A stretch of 64,000 nucleotides of DNA from Caenorhabditis remanei (lineage: Eukaryota > Nematoda > Chromadorea > Rhabditida > Rhabditidae), in NCBI RefSeq assembly GCF_010183535.1, contig NC_071332.1, positions 21,824,001 to 21,888,000 of the forward strand. The letters run 5' to 3'. Shown piece after piece: positions 11,701-22,636 of this stretch. A model generated the notes under the pieces. That model had not been told where the DNA came from. It saw nothing but the letters and a program-made list of their open reading frames with translations, and searched no databases. How positions within the stretch are numbered: position 1 is the first letter of the stretch; the number at the start of each line of letters is the position of its first letter. The translations under genes and the position numbers were made by a program.

Positions 11701-14700
11701 CATCTTCTTCGCTCCTATCAAGAGTGCTAGCTGGTTCTCTGAAAAGAACATCTTCGCCTATAGCTCCATGATCAGTGCCACTATTCTCACTTGGCTTCTC
11801 ATTCCCTATTTCTCAGATTGCACTTTGAATTTCAACGCCTTGACAAGCCGAGTCGAGTCAGCGTGCGCTCCAGGAAGACATCCGGTGAGTCAGCGAGCAC
11901 TTACAAGATTATAAATCTTTATCTAGATCACCCTATTCCAAAACAAGTATTTGATCTACGTCCCACTGGCTTCTATGGTAGTCAACTCCACAATGGTATT
12001 GTACTTGAAGATCTCCAGAAAACTCTGGAAACCAACTGGACCCGTATTGGTTTCTCAATCACATGTGAAGCGAGAGAATGTGATGATTCGACAAGCGTTA
12101 TTCATCGGATCCTATCTCTCAGTGTACGAGATTTTGTATCTTCACTTGAGACTTTATCCGGTAAGCCTATGACTAGTGAATAGTCCTAAACCTGACGACA
12201 ATTTCCAGGAACACTTTGAAAGTCTCCCTCTGGAATTCCAATCAATCTCCTATGACCTCCGCCTCTTCGCTATCGGATCCATCAACTTCATCGTCTACTT
12301 CGTCGAGACCAAGACTACACGAAACCTAGTTCTCAGCACTCTCGGATGGTCTAAGACCAACAAGATCGGATTGGTTCCAACAATTGCATCTCGAAGTTGA
12401 ACTCATAAATCATGTTTTTAGTATTTTACTCACCGAAAAATCTCTATTCTTTTCTCAAATAATTTGAGACTCAAATTTCCCTTTTAGAAATGCTCCTATT
12501 GGTCTCTCAGATTCTATTCTCTTTTCTCGTCATTCTATTACTATTCTATGACGTAGTGTTTCTCATTGTAACTGTCAAGAAGCGTCTGAAAGATATTCCA
12601 GTAATCTATATCGTTTGTATGACGATTTGTGGAATTGTAAATAAAATCTCTCAAATTATACTAGTGGATGGATATCTGATATCAAAGACAATCGGTGGAG
12701 ATGAGGGATATGAAGGTAGGTAGCCATCTCTCCGCGTACTTTACCACCATTCGATCCTTTTCAGAATACCGTCAATTCCTGGGAAAACCAATATCTCTAA
12801 TTGAGACATGGGGGTATCTTACACCTTTTTATTTCAACTGGCTAATGACTATCCATCGTGTTGTGGTAGTCATCGTCCCAAGGAAACTCTGGATGTTCTC
12901 AGATTCCCATTTGAAATGTTACTGTATTTTTATTATGATAATATCTCTTATTGATCTCCTCATCCCTTATTTCTCCAATTGCTATATCAATTTCCAAGCA
13001 CATCCTGCTACATGGGCCTCTGCTTGTGCTCCTGATAGACATCCCGTAAGTGGTACATTTCATTGATTACAGTAACCCAAGTGATTCCAGTTAACCTGGT
13101 TTCAAAACAAGTATATCATATACTTCCCGGTCACCGCTATGTTGGTTAATCTCCTTCTCATAATGTATATGAAAATGACACGTGGAATAACAAATGATAG
13201 AGCTATGATCCGTCAAGTAGCCGCCACGGCAATCTACCTATCAATCTATGAAATCGGTAGCTTATATATCCGTCTGTTGCCGGAACACTTTGACGTGATG
13301 TCATCTGAATTCAAGGATATTTTTTACTTCATTCGGATTCTGACAATTTGCTCCTTGAACTTTTTCGTCTATTTTGCGATAACCCGTGTCACAAGACAAC
13401 TCGTTCTCGAGTTTCTCGGGTTTTCCAAAAAGAGGAGAGCAGTGGCGACGATTACGGTAACAATGACATAAAACTCCTTCGAAAACTGATCGGAGTGGTT
13501 TCAACTAATAAATCACGACTACTTTTTTATTTTCTCCAACTTCGTTTCTACTTCTCCTTTGAAACTCCAGAATTAGAAATGCTCCTATTGATCTCTCAAA
13601 TCATATTCTCTCTTCTTGTCCTTCTTTTACTGTTCTATGACGTAACTCTACTCATTGTAACTGTCAAAAAACGTTTAAAAGATATCCCAATAGTCTATAT
13701 AATCTGTATGACATTTTGTGGAATTGTAAATAAAATATCACATATTCTTTTGGTGGATGGTTATGTCATATCTCATGAGATAGGTGGAGATGAGGGATAT
13801 GAAGGTACATAAGACTCAAATCAGAATCTGATTTATTCCAGATCTGCTCTTTTCCAGAATATCGTCGATTCTTCGGTAAGCAGCTCTCTCTTATTGTCAC
13901 CTGGGGCTATCTGACACCTATATATTTCAACTGGCTAATGACTATTCATCGTGTCGGAGTAGTAATTGCGCCAATGAAAGTTTGGATCTTTTCAGAGCCG
14001 AAACTGATGGGCTACTGTATCGGGATTATGGTAGTCAACACTCTAGGATAGTCCGATTAACTCCAATTAAATAATGTTTTCAGATCCTTTCTTACATTGA
14101 CATGCTCATCCCTTACTTCTCTTCTTGCTCTATCAATTTTCATGCTCATCCTGCTACGTGGATTTCCGCATGTGCTCCTGATAGACATCCCGTAAGTATG
14201 GCAACATGTGATTACAGTAACCCTAGTGATTCCAGTTAACCTGGTTTCAAAACAAGTATATCATATACTTCCCAGTCACCGCTATGTTGGCTAATATTCT
14301 TCTCATAATGTATATGAAAATGACACGTGGAATAACAAATGATGGAGCTATGATCCGTCAAGTTGCCGCCACGGCTATCTACCTATCTATCTATGAGATA
14401 GGCAGCTTATATATCCGTCTATTGCCGGAATACTTTGAAGTGATGTCATCTGAATTCAAAGACATTTTCTATTTCGTTCGGATTCTGACAATTTGCTCCT
14501 TGAACTTCTTTGTCTATTTTGTTATAACCCGTGTCACAAGACAACTCGTTCTAGAGTTTCTCGGGTTTTCCAAAAAGAAGCAAACCGTTACGACAATTAC
14601 AGTAACCCTGACGTAAACCCTTCTTTCATTTCTCAGAAAATCCCATAAAACTGCTTTCCGAGCTGAAATTACTAATATTCAGCTGTGTTTTTATGTGTGT

Positions 14701-17700
14701 GCCTTAATGTGTTTTCTGGCATATTGCTTGTTTTTTATTTCCCTTTTCGCCTTCTCCGTAGAAAGTAAGTGAGATTTGATTGTGTCGTTAAGTTTCGAAG
14801 ACCACAACACTCACTTTTCGTATTTTGTGAGTGATTTGTCACTTTCATCTGAAAGACTTTGAAACTCAAAGTTCCTCCTAAAATGCTCTCCGAAATTCCA
14901 TTATTCCATGTCATATTTCAACTAATCTTCTGTATTCTCACTTCATTCCTTCTAATTTTTGATGCCACACTGTTATTCCTCGCAATTTTTCATCGGAACG
15001 ACACTAACTTCCCAGTCGCTTATTTGATTGTGATGTCCGTATGCGGGGTGCTTTGTAAAATCGCATTTATCACCGACTTTGCAGTCTATTTGGTTGCGAA
15101 TGAGCTGGACTATTTGGGTCTGTTCCTGGGGGTCTGCTTAACTTGAAACACGAAAAAGAATCTTCCAGAATACCGGCAATTCCTTGGAAAAGAGGTCACT
15201 CTCCTTGGCACCCTAACCTACTTTATCCCAATGTTTGTCAGTGTTCTTATGACCTCCAATCGGTTATTTATCGTGCTAAGACCCACGGATCAAACTGTTT
15301 TCAGTCAGAAGCGAATATTCTTGTATAGCTTTGGAATTCTGGTAAGACAAAATCTGAATCTCAATCCTATGCCAGTTCAGATTCTCTGTCTTGTTCTGCT
15401 TTTAATACCCTACTTTTCTACATGCTCCGTGAACTTTATGGCAAGTAAGCTGGAATTCCAAACAGACTGCTCCCCAGATAGACATCCGGTAAGCGGCCTT
15501 CTTCCAAATATTCAATTCAGATTCTGAATTTCAGATGACCCGAATCACCAACACCCATCTCATCTGGATCCCAACCACCTTGCTCCTAATAAATCTCACT
15601 CTAGTCCTCCACCTCAAGGCAGTCCGCCACTCGGTATACTCTAAGATGCTCCAAAAGACTTCTACTGTGTCAATGACAAGTTCCACCCAACTGGCACAAT
15701 GCCAGAAGCGAAGAGAACAAATGTTGATGCGTCAGGCGTTGGCAATTACCGTATACCTATCCTTCTATGAAGTCGGCACCTTCCTAATGCGCACTTTCCC
15801 GGTAAGACAGAATTCGAAATAAGCCATCATTTCAATATTCCAGGATACCTACTCAAGCCTCCCACAGTCCGTTCGTGACGCCTACTTCTATTTTCGTCTG
15901 GAAACAATTTGCGCCATGAATTTCTTCGTATATTTCATGGAGAGCTCATCAATGAGAAAGATGTTGAAGTCATTTCTGGGGTGTGCGGAAAAGAAATCAA
16001 GTATTATTGGGAGAAGTCATTCAGAAGCTCCTAAGGTGTCAACAGCCACGTTAAGAACCTAGTAACTGTACTTGTGAATTCTCAATAAACAATTCTAATT
16101 TTTCAACATGGCTGTGTTTAGCGCTGGTAAGCAGCGTTAAAATCTAGCGGTTTAGCGCTGGTAAGCAGCGTTAAAAATCTTTAGCGCTGGTAAGCAGCGC
16201 TAAAATATCTTTAGCGCTTCAGCGCTGGAAAGCAGCGTTAAAATATCTTTAGCGCTGGTAAGCAGCGCTGAAATCCTGAATTATTTCTCACCCCTTGATT
16301 AAGCAAGTCCCCGAACGCATCCATCGAAACCTTTGCTTTTCCAGCCGGATCTCCACCGAATGCAGGCTTATACGAAGGTTGTGCTGCTAAAAAATCTCAT
16401 TTTGTTTCTAAAAATCCGTCCTGATTCTTTATCTTACGCCTCGTCTGTTGTGTCTTTGGCGCATTTTGTGTGTACGGTGGAGGTTGAGACGTGGGCGGAG
16501 CCTGCTGCTTTTCGGGATAATTCGAGAGGAATGCCTCGAAATCGGCTTGCGAGTTCACTTGGGACACTGGTTTTGAGTTTGCTGCCGACGGATTCCTTGT
16601 ATTCGGTGGAGTCGCCGTCGTTTGTGGTTTCAACGGGGAAGAGAATCCACCAAGCAAATCAGAATTCGACCATGACGATGTGGCTGGACTCGCCGTACTA
16701 CTCAAATTGCTTCCAGAACTCGTCGGTTTAATCGGTGCGCCGAAATCAAAGTCCACTAGATTTGCATTACTGGAACTTTGTGTAGATGGAGCGGCGGCGG
16801 GAGGTGGTGCCTCAGCAGTCACAGATCCTAATCCCAACAAATCATCGATAGCAGGAGCGGGCGATGGATTCTTCTGATTCCGAGAACTCGTCATCGAGTC
16901 ATAATCAGAGCTTGCAGGAGTCGGAGCCGATAGAATCGGAGTCTCGTTGGCTGGAGAGAGCTCTTCCTGCCCGCCCAAATGGAATCCATCGAGAAGATCA
17001 GCGGTGTGCTGAGTGGTGTCTTCATGGGTGTCCTAGAAGGAAAATTTAAAAAATTTAGAAAAATTCCGTGTAAAGAGCACTAAGGAGCTCCGAAACATAC
17101 CAACAGCGTTGACTCTCTCTGCTCTCTGAAATGCGAAGGCTCATTGTTATCTGCGTATTGAAGAGAATCGAAGAAGTTGCTTTGTGACGATGAGGCATCA
17201 GACTTCTGGGTCCCACTCTTCGACCGCGCACTTCTCAGAATTGGCGACTCGTCTTCAGAATCCACGTCACCATACGATCGTTGGTAGCCATCTGAACATG
17301 AAAAATGAGAATTTATTGGAAATTTTCAGATTGAAATTACCTAATTCCCGCTCATTTCTGACACAAAGCAACTTGTAGCGATCGAATTGAAATGTGTTGA
17401 GTGTTGGCATTCGGCGAGTGGCAAAGTTGACAATCATTCTGAAAGTTTGAAAGTTTTTGGATGGAAAATTCGACCGAAACTTGGAAAAAAGTTCCAATTT
17501 CCTCCCGGAGAGCCAAATTGAGTTAGCAAAGTACTCAAAAAGTTCCAATTTTCTTTTTCTTTCAGTTTATCGCTTTTTTGGGTGCAGAAAAGGGGCCGAA
17601 ATGGAATGAAACTCGATAGCCTTGTGACCAAGTCATTTCCTATTTTTTTTTCTATTTTTTCTGTTTTCTCCCCTTTCGCTTACTTTGTTGTCGCATAAAA

Positions 17701-20700
17701 ACGTGTCGTTGTTTAAAATGACAAACCTCAAATCCTGGATAGGCATCGCCGAGGCGACCATCTTCGACACGTCCATTTCAGAAGGCGTCAACACCAGCGA
17801 CGTGTCTTCTGACTCCAAAAGTTGTGTGTTGAATTTGGCGGAGAGAATTGGATGCTTCTGAAACGAAATTTGATACATTTTGAGGTGTGACGACGAAAGT
17901 TTTGAGTACTGGAGGGAGAGAATTGGTCTTTTAGATTTATTGGAGGGAAATTTTATCAAAAAGCGCAGAAATTTTCGAACTTTAGCGCTGTTAAGCAGCA
18001 CTAAATCTGGGAACAACTCGGATTTTAGCGCTGTTAAGCAGCGCTAAAACTGGAGACACTTCGGAGTTTAGCGCTGTTAAGCAGCGCTAAATTTATAACG
18101 TTTGTATTTTAGCGCTGTTAAGCAGCGCTAAACACTCGGTGATCGAAATTTTAGCGCTGTTAAGCAGCGCTAAATTTATACAGTTTGGATTTTAGCGCTG
18201 TTAAGCAGCGCTAAACTCTTCGTATGAGATTTTTTCTGAAAGGAATAACAATGCGGCAAAAAGGCTAAGAAGCGCCAAAATCCACTAGAAAAATAGAGGG
18301 AGAGTGAAAAATGACCACTCATTCATGTCAAATGTGCTCTCCTCTCTCTTGACATATGAAAAATGACCCTAGAAAATCATATTTCCGCATTTTGGTGAGG
18401 GTCAAAACGTAGATCAAAGAGCAAAAATGAGTGGATACATTTCCGATTATCTTGCCGCTGATATGATTCGGAAATTTTGAGACAATTTGGAATCAGCTAA
18501 GCCCGTTTCCACCAAAATCCATAAAATCTTGCCACCAACAACAAGAAAGCGAGAACAATACGAGTACTCTCTCTCTCCGCCTAATTTGGATTCCAAATGA
18601 GGCGGTAAAACGAAGAGAGAAAGCACATTCTCCTCCTCCTTCTTCCAATTTTCGAATAGGTAAATAGGGAGTAGGTCATTCGGAAGGAAACAGAGGAGCG
18701 ACAGAAGGGTTTCCCGTTACTACCACACCTGTCTAGTGACCGGTTAGCTGCAGGTGCTGGGAGAGGGAGAGAGGCTTATTAATGATGTATTATAATCGGA
18801 AGTGAATACTGGGAGATTCTGGTTTCAAGAGACAGTGAAAAGGCTAACCGTTTTTTTTTGGAAAATATTGGCTAAAATAGCAGTGTGGTATCTTCAAAGA
18901 TAGTGTTATGACTACTCCAGCATTGAAAAATATCAAAAATTGATGAAAAAGGAACGCCTTACGAAATATATTTTTTAGCCTTCAAAAAATTCCAGAAGAA
19001 AATGAAAAACAGCTCTGAAATTCTTTGGCAGAAGAATAATGAAAGCACGAGGAAGCAGAATGAAAGAAAAACACATACTGCTCTTTTTCTATAATGTTTT
19101 CCTGGGTTTGTGTTTTCTTCTTCTTTTCAGTCAGTAGAATTTTAGATATATAAATGGCCTCAAGAATAGAAACTGGACGCTCTTGCTGAAAAGTACTACC
19201 AAAGACATTTCCAAAAACCAAGAAAAAAATTCTGCCGCTCCAAGAAAATGGGGTGACACATTCTCTCCCCAAGTAATTGAATCCCTTGGGACTCTTCTCT
19301 TTCTTCCAAATTTCAAGTCAGTGTTCCCGTACCACGTCGGATTTCTTCCCGACGAAAATGACGACATCATCGACGGTTTCAGTTCCGTCCATATCGAAAA
19401 CAAGTTGTCCTTGACGATTTCTACACGAGTTCGCCGAGAATTCCAGAACTTTTAGTTGATTTACACCTTGTTGAATTGCAACGTATAGATCCCCGTCAAT
19501 GAGAAGGGTTCCCGGTTCCAGAACTATTTGAGATACGAGCGCACCGGTTTGGAGATTCTGAAAATTGAATTTTTACTCAATTTTTTGAAAAGAAGTATAA
19601 TAACCTTCTGCCTTGAGTGTAATTTACAGATATGTTTAGTTTGTTCCAAAAACAAGTGATATGTGTTTGGGAGACGTTCGAATCGATTTGGTAAAGAATC
19701 ACGGAGAAAATCGGAGACTCTTGAGAGGGAGCGGGAGGCGACGAGACAGAATGCGGCGGTGATTTGGACATTTTCTGAAAAAAGAATGAAAATGTGGTTT
19801 TAGCGCTGTTAAGCAGCGTTAATCGAGAGATTTAGCGCTGGTCAGCAGCGTTAGTGCTTCAAACTTTTAGCGCTGTTAAGCAACGCTAAACGGATTTTTA
19901 GCGCTGTTAAGCAGCGTTAATAGAATTTTTTAGCGCTGGTAAGCAGCGCTAAAGATTGGGTTTGTGGATTTGTTGGCAGTTTTTTTGCAGCAAGTTTTGA
20001 AATTTTAGTTGTTTGAGAGTGAAAAACGCCGAAAACACTTGTTAAATTAATTTTAGTTTCTGTGTGAAAACTCACCATCGCTTCCGAAAATCACAATTGC
20101 AGCATCATTTGTCAGCAGACAATACTCGTTGAGAATCTGAATTTTGAATTTAATGTTTTTTTTTTTCATTCTTAATTAAAAAATTACTGGAATAAGTGCT
20201 TGAATTGTCGGATACTTTGGTAGACCACCTTTCGCACCACTTCCCAACGGAACATGAACTGATTTGGCGTATCCATCGAGTTTGAGCGGTCTGAAAAAGT
20301 TAAAAATTGAATTTTTTAAAATAAAGACTAAAAACATACTCAGAATGCACATTAACCACCACATACGGCTGACAGTCAATCATTTCTCGAACAACCGCAG
20401 TTTCTGCTTTGAGCAGTCCGTCTTTCGAGTTGTGCAACGTATCGGCAAGCACCAGACGGTTTGTGAGCCATGTGAGACGGATGTCATCGTCGCGGTGTTC
20501 TGGCTGAAAATATATAAATGAGTTTGAGGGAAATTGATTGAAATTTAGCGCTGTCCAACAGCGCTAATTATTTTTAGCGCTGGTAAGCAGCGCTAAAACT
20601 CCAAGTCTTGATATTTTAGCGCTGCTTAACAGCGCTAAACTTCTACTTAAATTCACAACTCGGGATGTTTTTAACGCGAAAAATGAGTTAGTAAAAGAGA

Positions 20701-21107
20701 AAATTGTCCGGATTTTATTTAAGCAAAGCATCGGATATAATATCGGAAGCCACCGGAAATTGGCATGAAATAACTGGTCGCAGCGCCAGGTATTCAGGTT
20801 TTTGAGGATTTTTGGCACTACGAGATGTTTTTGAGGTTTTCTTGTTATTTTAACATTTATAATTATTAAAATTCGATAGAAAACTTACTGGAGTAGTTGC
20901 ACCTTGAGATTTATTCTCTTTGACTAGAGATTTTCCGAAATTCTTTAAATTTTTCGCCAAACTTGATCCCTGGCCACGAAGGGATTCCATCAGACCGAAT
21001 GCTGATGTGGTGGCTTGCTGGAAATAGTTTGGATACAATTTATATTAAATGAATTTCGCAACCTGCGTCCATTTCTTTTGGTTAGGCGGCTCCTCATCGA
21101 ATACCAT
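8722..21107 (-). CDS. dnj-25: Auxilin/GAK-type clathrin uncoating co-chaperone (DNJ-25)
   Basis: Fifteen exons: 21107-21063 (or from 21140), 21017-20889, 20503-20340, 20290-20188, 20136-20076, 19774-19605, 19557-19333, 17857-17727, 17438-17341, 17291-17101, 17032-16438, 16383-16292, 9574-9479, 9043-8915 and 8865-8722. They encode about 790 residues. In order: a PTEN-like pseudophosphatase, a C2-like domain, a Ser/Pro-rich linker with DLL-type clathrin/adaptor motifs ([25 protein letters not shown]), and a C-terminal J domain with the HPD motif (VVHPDKL). The role known for the family is to recruit Hsc70 to clathrin-coated vesicles and uncoat them. No kinase domain was seen, so this is auxilin rather than full-length GAK. 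The phosphatase loop reads FGSDENVQIT, so the HCxxGxxR residues are gone. The start is uncertain: no upstream ATG exon was found, and the first exon follows a trans-splice-like acceptor at 21141-21142. One 6.7-kb intron contains five receptor genes on the other strand. Confidence 0.9.
9222..9361. repeat. Hairpin repeats in dnj-25 intron
   Basis: Four degenerate hairpins with AACGCTG or AGCGCTG left arms lie in the intron 9044-9478. Arm changes of the C-to-T kind keep G-U pairing possible. Confidence 0.85.
10003..11089 (+). CDS. Serpentine (7TM) chemoreceptor 1, nested in dnj-25 intron
   Basis: Exons 10003-10249, 10300-10808 and 10865-11089 encode 326 residues with about seven hydrophobic segments. 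Landmarks are [20 protein letters not shown] (TM1), [30 protein letters not shown] (ectodomain Cys then TM5) and a C-terminal tail after TLGY/LTFLGY-type sequence. It belongs to the nematode serpentine receptor superfamily, with the look of the srg-like group (perhaps srxa); class assignment is uncertain. Likely role: G-protein-coupled chemosensation in sensory neurons. The other four receptors share the CAPDRHP/CSPDRHP motif and Y-E-I/V helix. A polyadenylation signal AATAAA is at 11119-11124. It lies on the strand opposite its host gene. Confidence 0.88.
11369..12400 (+). CDS. Serpentine (7TM) chemoreceptor 2, nested in dnj-25 intron
   Basis: Exons 11369-11884, 11927-12160 and 12209-12400 encode 313 residues. 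It shares with receptor 1 the [14 protein letters not shown] loop, [35 protein letters not shown] and [14 protein letters not shown] segments. Compared with receptor 1 it lacks the intron before GYR and has one after the RHP motif instead, so intron positions differ between close paralogues. Probable plasma-membrane chemoreceptor of sensory neurons. No damage is visible in the model. Confidence 0.88.
12490..13471 (+). CDS. Serpentine (7TM) chemoreceptor 3, nested in dnj-25 intron
   Basis: Exons 12490-12715, 12765-13045 and 13091-13471 encode 295 residues. It starts [20 protein letters not shown] and ends with a short tail after [10 protein letters not shown]. It is a near-identical paralogue of receptor 4 just downstream: same length, same first and last intron positions, and very similar DNA including the last intron. 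Its start codon lies only about 90 bp after the stop of receptor 2, close enough for shared transcription, but a trans-splice site was not established. Confidence 0.88.
13579..14616 (+). CDS. Serpentine (7TM) chemoreceptor 4, nested in dnj-25 intron
   Basis: Exons 13579-13804, 13858-14030, 14084-14191 and 14236-14616 encode 295 residues, the same length as receptor 3. The intron 14031-14083, between GIM and ILSYIDML, has no counterpart in receptor 3, where the coding sequence runs on. The downstream ends of both genes share [20 protein letters not shown] and [15 protein letters not shown]. Receptor 5 has an intron at the equivalent place (15342-15380), which suggests loss in receptor 3 and not gain in receptor 4. 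Confidence 0.88.
14883..16062 (+). CDS. Serpentine (7TM) chemoreceptor 5, nested in dnj-25 intron
   Basis: Exons 14883-15117, 15169-15341, 15381-15488, 15535-15801 and 15844-16062 encode 333 residues. It is the most diverged of the five: CSPDRHP replaces CAPDRHP and the third intracellular loop is longer ([20 protein letters not shown]). The first donor (15118) is a weak gtctgt, chosen because it keeps phase and restores the EYRQFLGK junction seen in receptor 3. An AATAAA is at 16084-16089, just before the host gene's next hairpin cluster. Confidence 0.85.
16115..16275. repeat. Hairpin repeats with GTAAG loop, dnj-25 intron
   Basis: Five or six copies of the hairpin share a GTAAG (once GAAAG) loop and often a CAGCGTT right arm. 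They lie between the last nested receptor gene and the next dnj-25 exon. Confidence 0.88.
17976..18216. repeat. Hairpin repeats with TTAAG loop, dnj-25 intron
   Basis: Six copies, nearly all with the loop TTAAG, lie at intervals of about 40 bp in the intron 17858-19332. The uniform loop suggests local amplification. Confidence 0.9.
19797..19957. repeat. Hairpin repeats, dnj-25 intron
   Basis: Five copies, with TTAAG, GTCAG and GTAAG loops, several with a CAGCGTT right arm. They lie in the intron 19775-20075. Confidence 0.88.
20541..20641. repeat. Three hairpin repeats, dnj-25 intron
   Basis: Three copies with loops TCCAA, GTAAG and CTTAA lie in the intron 20504-20888. Confidence 0.88.
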
Positions 21108-21586
21108 TGATTTTCGAGTGGTGAGCCGGGGTAATCCGAGCTGAAAATTACGAATTTAAAAAAATTTTGATAAGAAAAATAAGATAATCTATTGAAAAGC
21201 CACGAAAAATCGCTAAAAACACGTTGCTACTGACAAAAAATAATGCAAGCGCGCTCCACGGTCACGCGTTAGAGAGTGGAGAGCGCAGAGAATAGCAGTG
21301 GTTTCCTATCAATTTTCAGTAGCTTTTCAGCAGTTTTCAGTGCATTTTCAGCTGAATTTCAGTTGGAAAACACATTCGGCGATAACCACAGAGCGATGAA
21401 AAGCGTAGATAAATGTCGAAGTAGCAAAAGTTACGTCAGCGGCGGCAGAGAATCGGAGGTGAGAGGAGAAAAACCGGTTTTTCGGCTTCGAAAAGACAGA
21501 AAAGGGAATGAGAAAGTGTTTTAGCTGTGAACTTTGTAATATAGATATTTATGGTGAAAGCAAATCTGAAAGTTATAAAACTAATT

Positions 21587-21785
21587 ATTAACGCTGCTTA
21601 ACAGCGCTAAAATAGCTCTACGTGGCAGTTTAGAGCTGTTAAGCAGCGCTAAAATGGCATCGCTTAAAGATTTTAGCGCTGCGAAACAGCGCTAAAATGT
21701 GAATTCTTAGAAATTTAGCGGTGTTAAGCAGCGCTAAAACCTCTCCACGTGGCAATTTAGCGCTGTTTAGAAGCGCTAAAATCTG
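21587..21785. repeat. Hairpin repeats between dnj-25 and the ubiquitin-like pair
   Basis: Five copies with mutated arms (for example TAGAGCTG and TAGCGGTG) lie just upstream of dnj-25. Two of the spacers share a cacgtggca block, which also recurs between hairpins near 26080. Confidence 0.88.
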
Positions 21786-22148
21786 AAATTACCGTGTTTT
21801 CCTCCTTCTGCTCTAATCGGCGCTCCTTACAAAAAATATAAGAACAATACATTGTTGCACTACTCGAACATTGCACTAAACTTTTTTGCGAAATCCCTCA
21901 TTTAAAAGAAAAAAGTGTTCGCTGCTTAGCAACGCTTGTTACGTAGAAACATCTTATGGCTGACTGCTTCTGATGGTTCTCTGATGTCAAAAGTATAATG
22001 ATGGGGGAAAAATGTAGTGTTATTTTAAAAATTTATTGGGAAAATATCACATGTTATATAGAATGAATTTGGTTTGGTGGACAGCAAAACACAATGAGAA
22101 TATTTAATTCGACAACAAATTTTAGAAATTCCAATTGAATTTAAAATA

Positions 22149-22465
22149 TTATGCAGCACTTGCATATCTTAAAACCCGATTCGCATTGGACCGTCGTGCA
22201 AACTCCAACCTCATATGAACCGCATCTCCCTCTGTGATCCCATAGTCTGAGACCATCTGCATATCAGCCATTCCTCGTCTCCGGAAAATAAGAAATTGCT
22301 CTTCAATCGGAAATCTATGGTATACTGCTTGAATCTGAACAAGGGTTTTTGTTGAATGTTTTACAAATTGAGTCGTACCTTTCCCTTGACCTGCCGGACC
22401 GTATCAGTCGGCTCGACATCGATCTCAAAACTGCCAATACTTAGTGTGTGGACTGTGATGAGCAT
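22149..22465 (-). CDS. Single-domain ubiquitin-like protein (downstream gene of pair)
   Basis: Exons 22465-22379 and 22334-22149 encode 90 residues that form one ubiquitin fold: MLITVHTLSIGSFEIDVEP, TDTVRQVKGKI, FLIFRRRGMADMQMVSDYGI, then GDAVHMRLE. The C-terminus ends ASAA with no Gly-Gly, so conjugation to substrates is unlikely. It may act as a binding module. An acceptor-like ttccag lies about 6 bp before the ATG, and the stop of the upstream ubiquitin-like gene is 171 bp away. Both points fit an SL2-type downstream operon gene. The first exon has the same length (87 nt) as that of its neighbour, which supports local duplication. Confidence 0.82.
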
Positions 22466-22636
22466 TTTAGCTGGAATTGAATTTTTAAATTCTATTAACA
22501 CTAATCCGGGATAAGATTTCGAATTGCGTCATCATAATCCTTAGAGAAAAGAGGTATATATTTGGTATATTCAGCCAATGTAGAGAAAAAAGAAAACAAA
22601 AGCAAAAATATTCGAAATTTTTTATTGTAAAACAAA

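Noticed and set aside
17434..17631. Alternative frame across dnj-25 exons near 17.4 kb
   Set aside because: Only the frame continuing [16 protein letters not shown] keeps phase with both neighbouring exons.
21276..21524. Open frame of 82 codons on the + strand near dnj-25
   Set aside because: It is repetitive (TTTTCAG runs), has no splice or family support, and lies where the dnj-25 5' flank is expected.
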